Origin: Pseudomonas fluorescens
Lineage (GTDB): Bacteria; Pseudomonadota; Gammaproteobacteria; Pseudomonadales; Pseudomonadaceae
NCBI RefSeq assembly: GCF_902497785.1
Contig: NZ_CABVHK010000004.1
Location: 248,001-312,000 of the forward strand
Direction: 5' to 3'
DNA length: 64,000 nucleotides
The notes under the pieces are model-generated. The model had not been told where the DNA came from. It did not search any database and saw only the letters and a list, made by a program, of their open reading frames with translations. Shown in pieces: positions 1 through 8,937 of this stretch (positions are counted from its first letter, which is position 1; each line of letters starts with the position of its first letter). Both the position numbers and the translations under genes were made by a program.

Positions 1-160
1 TGGCGAGCCTTATTATTGTTTTATTAGTAATGGCGGTTGGCCACAGGCGTTAGGTCAGCTGTTCAGCGCTCATCGGCAAGTCGAAGACTGGGTCCTGGCC
101 GGGGTGATCATTGTGGCGCGAGCTACCCTATCCGCCGGATCCGCCTCCCCCCAGCGAAGC

Positions 161-553
161 CTAAATTGCCCTGTTCTTCGGATCTGGATCATGCCATTCA
201 TCAAAAATCTTGCGGTCCATCGAGTGAGTCTTGGCCAAACACACGGTGTCAATTTCGCTAAAAAAAACGCATAGCAGATCGTAGCGCATGAGCAGATGGA
301 GCAATGTTTGCAGATGCTCACTTTCATAGTGATGCCTTCTTGCCTCATCGCTGTTCCAGACTCCGCAGATGGACCAATCATACTGGTGTGTTTTTTTTTC
401 ACAAAGCGTGTAGCTCAAACAATCAGGCATAGCATTTAGAGTATCCATGACGCACTGAATTTCGTGCAGTTCGAAAGGTGGCGCTGCCCGGAATGAAATT
501 TTGATCACGTTGGAATGTTGTATTAATTCCATACCACTGGATGAATTAATCAT
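161..553 (-). CDS. Small ABM-like (dimeric alpha/beta barrel) protein
   Basis: This 130-residue protein has the length and pattern of the antibiotic-biosynthesis-monooxygenase (ABM) fold. A first beta strand (IKISFRAAPP, about 17-26) is followed by a helix, a strand with a Trp (YDWSICGVW), and a His-rich helix (RRHHYESEHLQTLLHLLMRY). No signal peptide is visible and no substrate can be named. The ATG at 553 has a GAGG about 9 nt upstream. The first 47 or so codons lie inside a 1-kb repeat whose second copy (13504-13644) keeps only the broken N-terminus of a paralog, so this copy is the intact one. The C-terminal quarter (CLAKTHSMDRKIFDEWHD) matches nothing I recognise. Fold assignment is an inference from pattern only. 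Confidence 0.5.
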   Translation of the reverse strand: MINSSSGMELIQHSNVIKISFRAAPPFELHEIQCVMDTLNAMPDCLSYTLCEKKTHQYDWSICGVWNSDEARRHHYESEHLQTLLHLLMRYDLLCVFFSEIDTVCLAKTHSMDRKIFDEWHDPDPKNRAI

Positions 554-1430
554 TATCTGACACCTCGACTCCTGCCTTGTCTTTTGCTACTAGACGTCTT
601 CAACTAGCAGCAGGGTATGGAGAGAATGAAGGTCAACTCCAATGTTCTAGATTTTTTAAGCTCAAGAATGAAACCGCTCTACCCTGTAACAGGACTAATT
701 CTTCGACTGCCCCACCTATTCTGCAGATTGCTCGATAACAGGGATTACGCGTTACTTAATGCGCTTGACTACGTTGCTGATCTCTTACGCTGAAGCTTAC
801 TTCGGCGTTTCGACGTGGCGCTAAAACAAGCGCGCGAAGGCTCATCTACTCACATAGTACATCTCCTCTGTGCATACACCCCAAATCACGCATCGGATGT
901 AGCGTGACAATGGCAATATCCGGGTTGGTACCATAGGTGTATGTGCTCCAGGTTTGGCATGTCTTTGGTCCCAGAGTTACCTGTGACTGCGATGTTTCGA
1001 AACGACAAGGTTGATTTAGGGCAATGGTTTCGAGAATGAGTTGGTGTACGCTTTGTTTCTCTTTAGCTCGTATGACGCAGACGAGAACAGGTTATTCCAT
1101 GGCTAACTGACAAATTTATGAAACGCGTAGGTATTGATGCGCGATAGCTGCCAGGAGCAACAATCCAGGGAGGCTGTCGAACCATAAAATGGGTTTCCTG
1201 GTTCACGGGGGGACACCACCAGCGGCAGGTCCATAGAAAGAGATTTGACGTATTCGGTTACAACGCTCATTGGACTCCGTTGGGCATGCGACCTTGAGAG
1301 CATGCGCGAGTCGTCGTCAATACAGAATGTCCTAGCACCAACCGACGTAGGTCTTTCGACCGAGCAATCGAGCTAGCAGCCCCGCGAGCCAACCCCGTCG
1401 TATCTTAATTTAGGTGTAGATACTTGTAGC
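413..1430. repeat. 1-kb diverged direct repeat, copy A
   Basis: The stretch from GCTCAAACAATCAGG (413) to about CAACCCCGTCGTAT (1391-1404) aligns in the same orientation with 13504-14620. Shared blocks include CTCGACTCCTGCCTTGTCTT, the CTGCAGATTGCTCGATAA block near 721, GATGTAGCGTGACAATGGCA near 897, and CAGGTTATTCCATGGC near 1088. Divergence is substantial and copy A lacks roughly 100 bases present in copy B after the GCGCACGAAG block. Apart from the 5' end of the ABM-like gene there is no convincing gene between 554 and 1549. Short frames such as 1103-1303 (minus) have counterparts in copy B (around 14300-14490) but match no family I know. Confidence 0.8.
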
Positions 1431-1549
1431 CCTAAGTTCCAAAGCAGGCTTCGTGTGTGACCCTGGGCATCTTAAGGTGGAGAAGCGGACAAAGGCTATG
1501 TCAGAGAACGGGTATCCAATGCCAGAGGATCCTTCACTGACGAAGGCTG

Positions 1550-1857
1550 TGAACGAGCCACTTGAAAGACAGGGCACCGTTTCCCCCTTAACATTAGGGA
1601 TAGGCAAACGATTGTGTTTATGACTAATAGAAACGACAAGAATGTAGAACTACTTGGCCAGGAGCGGCGCCGCCGCTGGAGTCCGGAGCAAAAACTGACG
1701 ATGGTTCGCGAGAGTCTTCAACCGGGACAAAGTGTTTCGGTGGTGGCTCGGCAGAACGGCGCTAATGCCAACCAGCTATCAGTGGCGCAAGCTCTATCAG
1801 AGCGGCAGTCTCTCGGCCGTCAGTGCCGGAGAGACCGTGGTGCCGGCTTCTGAGTTG
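1550..1857 (+). mobile_element. Left end of an IS2-type (IS3 family) element, truncated
   Basis: The terminal segment starting TGAACGAGCCACTTGAAAGA corresponds base for base in layout to the left end of the better preserved copy at 37534. It is followed by the start of OrfA at 1614 ([20 protein letters not shown], the helix-turn-helix region of IS2-type OrfA). A frameshift near 1782 separates this from the continuation QWRKLYQSGSLSAVSAGE in another frame. The element stops abruptly after the codons for VVPASEL at about 1857, where a hydrolase remnant in the opposite orientation begins. OrfB and the right terminus are absent, so this fragment cannot move by itself. Confidence 0.85.
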
Positions 1858-2255
1858 TAATCTGCGTGACCTGACCATCGGGGGCCACGGCATTAAGACG
1901 GGCCACCAGTTGCCCGCAGGTGGTATCGCTGGCCACTCGCAGGCTCAAACGCACGTCGCCCAGCAGAGCCAGCGGCTCGGTCAGCGGCAGGAAGTCTAAG
2001 AACAGGGAGTGAGCATCGTCGCGGCGCTGATCCGACGGGCGGTAGGGACCCAACCGTGGCGCCATAATCATCGAGGGTCTGGTGTTGCAGCCAGGTCTTG
2101 GCCAGCAGCGGTATGGCGTCCAGGCGCTCTTGCCACATGGCTTTCCCGTCTTCGCCCACCAGCGAAGGATCGGGCACCGCAGCGCTGAAGTTGAGCATGG
2201 TGGCGGCCCAGCCGAAATTCTCCATCAGCAGGTTGCCACCCTTGGATCATCCCCG
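1858..2255 (-). pseudogene. CocE/NonD family hydrolase remnant
   Basis: Two pieces of one protein family are visible on the minus strand. The upstream piece (2225 to about 2060) reads MENFGWAATMLNFSAAVPDP and then VGEDGKAMWQERLDAIPLLA, as in the middle of CocE/NonD (X-Pro dipeptidyl-peptidase-like) hydrolases. The downstream piece (about 2060 to 1860) reads FLDFLPLTEPLALLGDVRLS and then LVARLNAVAPDGQVTQITTQ, as in the C-terminal jelly-roll domain of the same family. Several hundred residues that should lie between them are missing, the reading frame changes, and the catalytic Ser segment is not present. The 3' side is cut by the IS2-type fragment. It is a non-functional scar. Confidence 0.65.
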
Positions 2256-2259
2256 GCAG

Positions 2260-3649
2260 CCGCCGAGGTTAGAGAGTATCTTCACTTCGTCGATGCCGAC
2301 AAAGGCCACCATCACCCAAGACACGGTGCCGATGATTACGCCCCAGACGATCTTGAGCGCCGCGTTGCCGTCCAGATCGGAATCGGCGGTGACGCCCTTG
2401 CTGCAGGTTGGCAATGACATCGGTGCTGGAGTCGGGGGGTGACGAACGAATTAAAGGCGACAACAACAGGAACGCGATCATCAGGCCACTGGCCGGCAAC
2501 TGGTGAAACATCTGGTACAGCGCATGCTCGATGCCCAGCACATCGAAATACAGGCTGCACCCGGAGAAGATGCAGATCCACGCTGCGGTGAACAACGCCG
2601 GGTATAGCATGTTGACATGGATAAATTCGCGCACCGTGTAGCCCCGGCCGATCTTGCCGAGGAACAGCGCGCTCACCGACGCCCAAGCGAACCACACTGA
2701 CCAGTAGAACATCGTCCAGCTTTGCGGCCAAGTGTCGCTACTGGCGGCACCGGTAAACAGGCTGCGTCTTAAGAAATTGTCGAGGTGAACACCCAGGATT
2801 CGACGCCGAAACTGATCATGTACAGAGTCGGTCCACAAAACAGCACGAGCAACCCCAGGGCCAGCTTGATCCAGGTATTGAACGAAGACAGCATGACGAT
2901 CCCGCGTTGCAAACCAATGGCGGCCGAGGCGACGAAGGTGATGAAGATCAAGGCGATGATCAGCCCCGGAGAAAGGGCATGGTTTCGCCGCCGATGTGCT
3001 GGCTCAGGCCGCCGGACAACGTCAGTGCGCCGGTGCCCAGGAACAAGGCCGTGGCGGCCACCAGGGCAAACATCGCCAGGGTATCGATCAGCCCCGCGTA
3101 GCGTTTGACCCGCTGCTCGCCGAGCAATGGTTGCAGCATGGCGCCAATGGAAACATTGCTGCGCAGGTTGTAGAACACCGACGAACGCCAAGGATGGCAC
3201 CACGTAAATGGTATAGGGGGGATGGTTCAGTGCAGGAACATCGTTGACATCGCAAAGCTCTTGGCAGCCGCGCTACCGGCCTCGATCGGCAGGCTGGTGG
3301 GGGGCGAATACAGGCGATAGAGCGGCTCGGCCGTGGTCCAGATCAACACCCCCACTGCCAACGTGGTACACAGCGCGACCATGAACCAGCGCCATTTACT
3401 CAGCATGGGCTTGGCGTTTTCACCGCCGATGCGCACCTTGCCCAGTTGCAACAGGTAGACGATGCCCGTCAGCACCACCATGGCAAACGAGCCAGCGCTG
3501 AACAGCCAGGAGAAGTTATCGAGAATCGTCGTATTGAGCTGTTTGCTGACCGCAAGGAACGCATTCAGGTCGACATAACTGGCAATTACCGCCGCCAGCA
3601 AAATCAGAAAGGTTGGCCAGAAGACCAACGGACGCAATGGGTATTTCAT
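2260..3649 (-). pseudogene. BCCT family transporter remnant (betaine/choline/carnitine type)
   Basis: Pieces of a BCCT sodium-coupled compatible-solute transporter run from an N-terminus at 3649 (MKYPLRPLVFWPTFLILLAA) through IWTTAEPLYRLYSPP, the MFYNLRSNVSIGAMLQPLLG segment (about 3178-3120), GVESWVF, FYWSVWFAWASVSALFLGKI, LPASGLMIAFLLL, SSTDVIANL and a final KILSNLGG-like end near 2265. At least four frame changes and small deletions separate the pieces, and the C-terminal 100 or more residues are missing. Family members have the conserved W-rich segment seen here, but no open frame spans the gene. The same strand continues directly into the CocE/NonD remnant, so a multi-gene segment decayed together. 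Confidence 0.8.
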
Positions 3650-4136
3650 GTTGTGCGATTCCCCAGACAGACTATTTTTATTGCCTTTGCAGGCCATTTT
3701 TAGAGGGCGAACGCCGCGCATCCCGCGTCGGGTGGCTCGCCTTGAAGTCTTCGCGCGGGTATAGATAACCGTTTATGCACAACCGCAATCGATCAATGCG
3801 TATGGGGAGCATTCCCTCAGGTCATGACGCACCCATACAGATCAAAGTGACGTTGGGGGCACAGTTGCAGTGCCATCACGAATGGAAGTGCAACGATCAG
3901 GTCAAGACTGGGGCTCGAAATACCGCGTAAAGAACGCATATAAAAAGGCTATTGGCCATAACGATTACGTCACCTCTATTGAACCACCGCCAACAACCCC
4001 ACTACCGTGACTTTCTGCACACTCATCTATACGCCGTCTTAATACCCGCACCCGCAATCAGTGCCTGAGCTTGATACCCCGTCCCTTAACCTCCCCGCGT
4101 CCGCTATTGCGGCTTATTAACAAGGGGAGCTTTGCC
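3650..4136. other. Intergenic region upstream of kdpF
   Basis: No gene is visible. The stretch should carry the KdpE-controlled promoter because it lies directly 5' of kdpF and no other promoter-sized gap precedes kdpA. I could not identify a trustworthy KdpE box or sigma70 hexamers by eye. A purine-rich AGGGGAGC just before the GTG at 4137 is the kdpF ribosome binding site. Confidence 0.5.
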
Positions 4137-4235
4137 GTGTTGACACTCACATTCATATATATCGCCAGCGGCTTATGTGCCGTGGGCCTGTTCGCTTATC
4201 TGGGTTATGCCCTTATTCGCGCCGAAAAATTCTAG
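4137..4235 (+). CDS. kdpF: K+-transporting ATPase small subunit KdpF
   Basis: A 32-residue single-span membrane peptide: MLTLTFIYIASGLCAVGLFA then YLGYALIRAEKF. The ending YALIRAEKF is the hallmark of KdpF, which binds along KdpA and stabilises the KdpFABC potassium pump in the inner membrane. Start is GTG at 4137 (TTG at 4140 also possible), with GGGGAG 7 nt upstream. It is 10 bases from a second tiny ORF and about 110 bases from kdpA, in the same direction, as expected for the first gene of a kdp operon. Known KdpF peptides have about 29-30 residues. Confidence 0.85.
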   Translation: MLTLTFIYIASGLCAVGLFAYLGYALIRAEKF

Positions 4236-4245
4236 GGAGTTCGCC

Positions 4246-4329
4246 ATGTACGACTTGATCTTTGTAGGCATCTCCCTGGTGTTTTTTGCTGCGACTGCCA
4301 TGGCCATTGTTGCCATGGGCAAGATTTGA
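4246..4329 (+). CDS. 27-aa membrane peptide between kdpF and kdpA
   Basis: ATG at 4246 to TGA at 4329 encodes [20 protein letters not shown] followed by IVAMGKI, a single hydrophobic helix with a short charged end. A GGGAG 6-7 nt before the ATG (overlapping the kdpF stop region) gives it a usable ribosome binding site, and it ends 13 bases before the kdpA ATG. It lacks the RAE-F ending of KdpF, so it is not simply a second KdpF by motif, though its size, position and topology are the same. Function unknown; it could be an accessory subunit or a translation-coupling leader. Confidence 0.6.
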   Translation: MYDLIFVGISLVFFAATAMAIVAMGKI

Positions 4330-4342
4330 ACGGAGGCTCAAT

Positions 4343-6049
4343 ATGTTAAGCACTTTGCTGGAATTTGCGCTGGTCTTGGGGTTGATGACCGGGCTCGCCG
4401 TGCTGATGGGCAAGTGGCTGGCCCGGGTATTTACCGGGACCCACCACGCCCTGCCGGAACGCGCGACGTTTCGCCTGCTGGGCATTGATCCCCTGGAGAC
4501 CATGGGCTGGGCCCGTTATGGCTCGGCGCTGGTGTTGTCGAACGCGGCGATGATGCTGCTGGGTTATTTCATCCTGCGCCTGCAAGCAGTCATGCCGATC
4601 AACCCCCTGGGGTTGGCGGCGCAGGCACCGGACCTGGCGTTCAACACCGCCGCGTCCTTTATTACCAACACCAACTGGCAGGCGTACTCGGGCGAAACCA
4701 GCCTGTCTAACTTCAGCCAGATGGCGGTCATTACCTTTCTGATGTTTGTCGGCGCCACCTCCGGCGTGGTGGCTGCGGCCGCGTTTATTCGCGGACTGAG
4801 TCGCGCCAGTTCGGCGGACATCGGCAACTTTTGGGTCGACTTCACCCGCACCCTCTACCGGGTGATGCTGCCGCTGTGCGTGGGCATGGCGCTGGTGTAT
4901 GTCTGGCAAGGCATGCCGCAGACCTTCGCGTCTCAAGCCCTGGCTACGACGCTGGAAGGCGCGCAACAACAGTTGATCGTCGGCGCAGTTGCCAGCTTTG
5001 AATCGATCAAGCACGTCGGCACCAATGGCGGTGGCTTTTTCAGCATGAACGCCGCGCACCCGTTCGAAAACCCGACGCCGCTGACCAACATCCTGCACAT
5101 CCTCAGCATGTTGCTGATCCCATCGGCACTGACCTACACCTTCGGCAGCATGCTGGCACGTCGGCGTCAGGGCTGGGTGTTTTTCGGCACGTTCCTGGTG
5201 ATGTTCATCGGCTTTTTGGCCCTGGTCTACGGTTCGGAGCAGAACGGCAACCCATTTCTGACCCAGGCCGGCGCCAATCAGACACTGTCGATAGAGCAGA
5301 GCGGCGGCAATATGGAAGGCAAGGAACTGCGCTTCGGCGTCGCCGACAGCAGCTTGTTCATTGCGACTACCACGGCTGCAACCACCGGTTCCGTCAACAC
5401 CATGCACGACTCGTTGACGCCCATGGGCGGCTTCGTGCCACTGGCGCAGATGATGCTCAACTGCGTGTTTGGCGGCGACGGCGTGGGCTTTATCAACCTG
5501 ATCCAGTACGCACTGCTGACGGTGTTCCTGGTGGGCATGATGATCGGCCGCAGTCCCGAATTCCTCGGCAAGAAGATCGAGGCCCGGGAGATGAAACTGG
5601 TGATGCTCTCGGTACTGGCGCACCCCATCAGCATCCTTGGTTTCACCGCCCTCGCCTCGGTGTGGCCCGACACCATGGCCAGCCTCAACAACCTCGGCCC
5701 CCACGGTTTCAGCGAGGTGCTGTACGCCTACACCTCGGGTACCGCCAACAACGGTTCGGCCTTTGCTGGCTTAAACGCCAACACGCCGTTTTTCAACACC
5801 ACCATTGGCCTGGCGATGCTGATCGGACGCTTCTTTACCATGCTGCCCATGCTGGCAGTGGCCGGTTCCCTGGCGATGAAGAAAACCGTACCTGCCGGTG
5901 CTGGCACCATCCCCACCGCCACACCGCTGTTCATGTTGCTGGTGGTGTTCGTGGTGCTGGTGGTCGGCGGTCTGACTTTCCTGCCGGCGCTCGCGCTTGG
6001 CCCGCTGGTGGAGCAACTGCAGTTGCTGTCCGGCCAGACGTACAAATAA
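4343..6049 (+). CDS. kdpA: K+-transporting ATPase subunit KdpA
   Basis: This 568-residue polytopic protein is the potassium-selecting channel-like subunit of the KdpFABC pump. All four pore-loop signatures of the SKT superfamily are visible: [11 protein letters not shown] (from residue 108), GTNGGGFF (around 226), [10 protein letters not shown] and GTANNGSAF. About ten hydrophobic segments fit the family, and the length matches (E. coli 557). The start chosen is ATG 4343 ([10 protein letters not shown]), with GGAGG 7 nt upstream; a longer in-frame start at 4286 would overlap the preceding 27-aa ORF and has no ribosome binding site. kdpC follows 10 bases downstream. Confidence 0.97.
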   Translation: MLSTLLEFALVLGLMTGLAVLMGKWLARVFTGTHHALPERATFRLLGIDPLETMGWARYGSALVLSNAAMMLLGYFILRLQAVMPINPLGLAAQAPDLAFNTAASFITNTNWQAYSGETSLSNFSQMAVITFLMFVGATSGVVAAAAFIRGLSRASSADIGNFWVDFTRTLYRVMLPLCVGMALVYVWQGMPQTFASQALATTLEGAQQQLIVGAVASFESIKHVGTNGGGFFSMNAAHPFENPTPLTNILHILSMLLIPSALTYTFGSMLARRRQGWVFFGTFLVMFIGFLALVYGSEQNGNPFLTQAGANQTLSIEQSGGNMEGKELRFGVADSSLFIATTTAATTGSVNTMHDSLTPMGGFVPLAQMMLNCVFGGDGVGFINLIQYALLTVFLVGMMIGRSPEFLGKKIEAREMKLVMLSVLAHPISILGFTALASVWPDTMASLNNLGPHGFSEVLYAYTSGTANNGSAFAGLNANTPFFNTTIGLAMLIGRFFTMLPMLAVAGSLAMKKTVPAGAGTIPTATPLFMLLVVFVVLVVGGLTFLPALALGPLVEQLQLLSGQTYK

Positions 6050-6059
6050 GGACACGTTG

Positions 6060-6719
6060 ATGACGACTCAATCGATATTCAAAGGGCTGTTGCGTCCGGT
6101 GCTGGTCTCGGCAGTGTTTTTCATGGCCCTTACGGGCCTGGCATACCCGATATTCACCACCTTTGCCGCACAACTGTTGTTCCCATTCCAGGCCCAGGGT
6201 TCGCTGCTCGAGCGCGACGGCCTGGTAATCGGCTCGGCCCTGATCGGCCAGTACTTCACCCGCCCGGAGTATTTCCACGGCCGCCCAAGCATGACCCTCG
6301 GCGCTGACCCGCAAGACCCGAGCAAAAGCGTGTCGCAGCCCTACAATGCCGGTTCCAGCGGCGCCAGCAACCTGGGGCCGACCAACCAGAAACTGATCGA
6401 CCAGGTCAGTGCGCGGGTTTTGGCGTATCGCCAGGAGAACGCCCTCGCCGCCGATGCGCAAGTGCCGGTGGATGCCGTCACTGCCTCTGCCTCCGGTCTG
6501 GACCCACATATCTCAGTGGCCAACGCACGGATCCAACTGGCACGGGTGGCCCTGCTGCGGCAGATGCCCGAAGCCGAATTGCTGCAACTGGTGAGCGACC
6601 ACACCGCTGCCCGCACCCTCGCCCTGCTCGGCGAGCCACGGGTCAATGTGCTGCAACTCAACCTCGCGCTGGACGCTCGTCTGCCCCTGCGTCAGCCCCC
6701 TATCGCGGCCAGTGAGTAA
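6060..6719 (+). CDS. kdpC: K+-transporting ATPase subunit KdpC
   Basis: A 219-residue protein with one N-terminal membrane anchor (VLVSAVFFMALTGLAYPIF) and the KdpC ectodomain. Conserved stretches include GSALIGQYFTRPEYFHGRPS, SGASNLGPTNQKL and VTASASGLDPHIS. KdpC is the periplasmic subunit that raises the K+ affinity of the KdpFABC complex. Start is ATG 6060 with AAGGAC upstream. It sits between kdpA and kdpB, whereas the usual order is kdpF-A-B-C, so the gene pair has been transposed here. It is somewhat longer than the 190-residue E. coli protein. Confidence 0.95.
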   Translation: MTTQSIFKGLLRPVLVSAVFFMALTGLAYPIFTTFAAQLLFPFQAQGSLLERDGLVIGSALIGQYFTRPEYFHGRPSMTLGADPQDPSKSVSQPYNAGSSGASNLGPTNQKLIDQVSARVLAYRQENALAADAQVPVDAVTASASGLDPHISVANARIQLARVALLRQMPEAELLQLVSDHTAARTLALLGEPRVNVLQLNLALDARLPLRQPPIAASE

Positions 6720-6731
6720 GAGATTCCCCTC

Positions 6732-8804
6732 ATGATCAAGAATGCTCGTTTACCTCTGTTTGATCGGCGCATTGTGCTCACCGCCTGCATCGACGCTTTT
6801 AAGAAACTGCTGCCCCAGGCCCAGTGGAAAAATCCGGTGATGTTCGTGGTGTACCTGGGCAGCATTCTCACCACGCTGCTTTGGTTCCAGTCCCTGGGCG
6901 GAGCGGGTGAAGCCCCCAGCGGCTTTATATTAGGCATCACCCTGTGGCTGTGGTTCACCGTACTGTTCGCCAACTTCGCCGAGGCCCTGGCCGAGGGACG
7001 CAGCCGCGCCCAGGCAGCATGCCTGCGCAGCATGAAGCGCCAGACCCTGGCCAAATTGCTGCAACAACCCCGGCACGGTGCGGCCTGGTTGCCCACTGAA
7101 GCCAGTCTGTTGCGCAAGGACAGCGTGGTGCTGATCGAAGCCGGCGACCTGGTGCCCCTGGACGGTGTGGTAATCGAAGGCGTGGCCTCGGTGGATGAGA
7201 GCGCGATCACCGGCGAATCGGCTCCGGTGATTCGCGAAGCGGGTGGCGACTTTTCCTCGGTCACCGGCGGCACGCGGGTGCTGTCGGACTGGCTGGTGGT
7301 GCGCATCAGCGTCAACCCCGGTGAGTCGTTTCTCGATCGCATGATCTCCATGGTCGAGTCCGCCAAGCGCCAGAAGACGCCCAACGAGGTAGCCCTGAAC
7401 ATTTTGCTGGTGGGGCTGACCCTGTTGTTTCTGCTGGTGATCGCCACCCTGAGCCCCTATTCGATTTTCGCCGTAGCCATGAGCGGCACCGGCAGCGTGA
7501 TCAGTGCCACAGTGCTGGTGGCGTTGCTGGTGTGCCTGATCCCCACCACCATCGGCGGCCTGCTCTCAGCCATTGGCGTGGCGGGGATGAGCCGGATGAT
7601 GTCGGCCAATGTAATCGCCACTTCAGGCCGGGCCGTCGAGGCGGCTGGCGATGTCGACGTGTTGTTGCTGGACAAGACCGGCACCATCACCCTGGGTAAT
7701 CGCCAGGCCAGCAGTTTCCTGCCGGCACCAGGCATCAAGGAAGCCGAGTTGGCGGACGCCGCGCAACTGGCGTCCCTGGCCGATGAAACCCCTGAAGGTC
7801 GCAGCATTGTGGTGCTGGCAAAACAGAAGTTCGACCTGCGGGCGCGAGACATCAACGCCCTGGGTGCCAGCTTTGTCCACTTCACCGCACAAACCCGCAT
7901 GAGCGGCGTCGACCTACCCGAGGGCCGGACCATTCGCAAGGGTGCGGCGGATGCTATTCGCAGTCATATCGAAGCCTTGGGTGGGAGCTTTCCGGCGGCG
8001 TTACAGGCCAAGGTCGATGAAGTCTCACGGCGCGGCAGCACGCCGCTGGTGGTGTCCGACGGTTCCAAGGCACTGGGCGTGGTAGAGCTCAAAGACGTGG
8101 TAAAGGGCGGTATCAAGGAGCGCTTCGTGGAACTGCGGCGCATGGGCATCAAGACGGTGATGATCACCGGCGACAACCGCCTGACCGCAGCGGCGATTGC
8201 CGTGGAGGCTGGTGTCGACGACTTCCTCGCCGAGGCTCGCCCGGAGGACAAGCTGCAACTGATCCGCGACTACCAGGCCCAGGGCAAGCTCGTCGCCATG
8301 ACCGGCGACGGCACCAACGACGCTCCTGCACTGGCCCAGGCCGACGTGGCGGTAGCAATGAACAGCGGCACCCAGGCAGCGAAAGAGGCCGGCAACATGG
8401 TCGACTTGGACAGCAACCCGACCAAGCTGATCGAAGTGGTCGAGGTCGGCAAACAGATGCTGATGACCCGTGGCGCCCTGACCACCTTCAGCGTCGCCAA
8501 CGACGTGGCGAAGTATTTCGCTATCATCCCGGCGGCATTCGTGGCGACCTATCCGCAGCTCGGTGCCTTGAACGTCATGCACCTGACCAGCCCCAACTCG
8601 GCGATTCTCAGTGCGGTGATTTTCAACGCGCTGATCATTGTCGCGTTGATTCCACTGGCGCTGCGCGGCGTGACCTATCGGGCCATTGGTGCGGCGGCGT
8701 TGCTTAACCGCAACTTGCTGATCTATGGCGTGGGTGGGGTGCTGGTGCCATTTGCCGGGATCAAGGTAATTGACATGGTGTTGACTGGACTAGGTCTGGT
8801 GTAA
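6732..8804 (+). CDS. kdpB: K+-transporting P-type ATPase subunit KdpB
   Basis: A 690-residue P-type ATPase, the energy-coupling subunit of KdpFABC. Visible motifs are TGES (160-163) in the actuator domain, DKTGT with the phosphorylated Asp at 314, and [20 protein letters not shown] with TGDGTND from 524. Transmembrane segments flank these as in the family. Length agrees with E. coli KdpB (682). It starts 13 bases after the kdpC stop. Nothing suggests inactivation. It is separated from kdpD by a REP doublet. Confidence 0.97.
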   Translation: MIKNARLPLFDRRIVLTACIDAFKKLLPQAQWKNPVMFVVYLGSILTTLLWFQSLGGAGEAPSGFILGITLWLWFTVLFANFAEALAEGRSRAQAACLRSMKRQTLAKLLQQPRHGAAWLPTEASLLRKDSVVLIEAGDLVPLDGVVIEGVASVDESAITGESAPVIREAGGDFSSVTGGTRVLSDWLVVRISVNPGESFLDRMISMVESAKRQKTPNEVALNILLVGLTLLFLLVIATLSPYSIFAVAMSGTGSVISATVLVALLVCLIPTTIGGLLSAIGVAGMSRMMSANVIATSGRAVEAAGDVDVLLLDKTGTITLGNRQASSFLPAPGIKEAELADAAQLASLADETPEGRSIVVLAKQKFDLRARDINALGASFVHFTAQTRMSGVDLPEGRTIRKGAADAIRSHIEALGGSFPAALQAKVDEVSRRGSTPLVVSDGSKALGVVELKDVVKGGIKERFVELRRMGIKTVMITGDNRLTAAAIAVEAGVDDFLAEARPEDKLQLIRDYQAQGKLVAMTGDGTNDAPALAQADVAVAMNSGTQAAKEAGNMVDLDSNPTKLIEVVEVGKQMLMTRGALTTFSVANDVAKYFAIIPAAFVATYPQLGALNVMHLTSPNSAILSAVIFNALIIVALIPLALRGVTYRAIGAAALLNRNLLIYGVGGVLVPFAGIKVIDMVLTGLGLV

Positions 8805-8818
8805 CGGACCAACTCCCC

Positions 8819-8919
8819 TGTAGGAGCAAGCTTGCTCGCGAAGGTCGTTAACGATTACGCGGGAAACCTGACACCCAACGGCGCTCTCAGGTTTTGCGCG
8901 AGCAAACTCGCTCCTACAG
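8819..8919. repeat. REP doublet (REPIN) between kdpB and kdpD
   Basis: CTGTAGGAGCAAGCTTGCTC at the left is mirrored by CGAGCAAACTCGCTCCTACA at the right, which is the inverted-pair arrangement of Pseudomonas REP elements mobilised by RAYT transposases. The inner part AAGGTCGTTAACGAT is the reverse complement of the inner part of the element at 61991-62091, so the two are the same REPIN type in opposite orientations. The transcript hairpin could reduce kdpD expression relative to kdpFACB. Confidence 0.9.
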
Positions 8920-8937
8920 ACTCTCTTGAGGAATGAC

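Noticed and set aside
4346..5704. Long antisense frame (452 codons) opposite kdpA
   Set aside because: It is a mirror of a high-GC coding sequence, is His/Gln-rich with no family pattern, and kdpA is certain.
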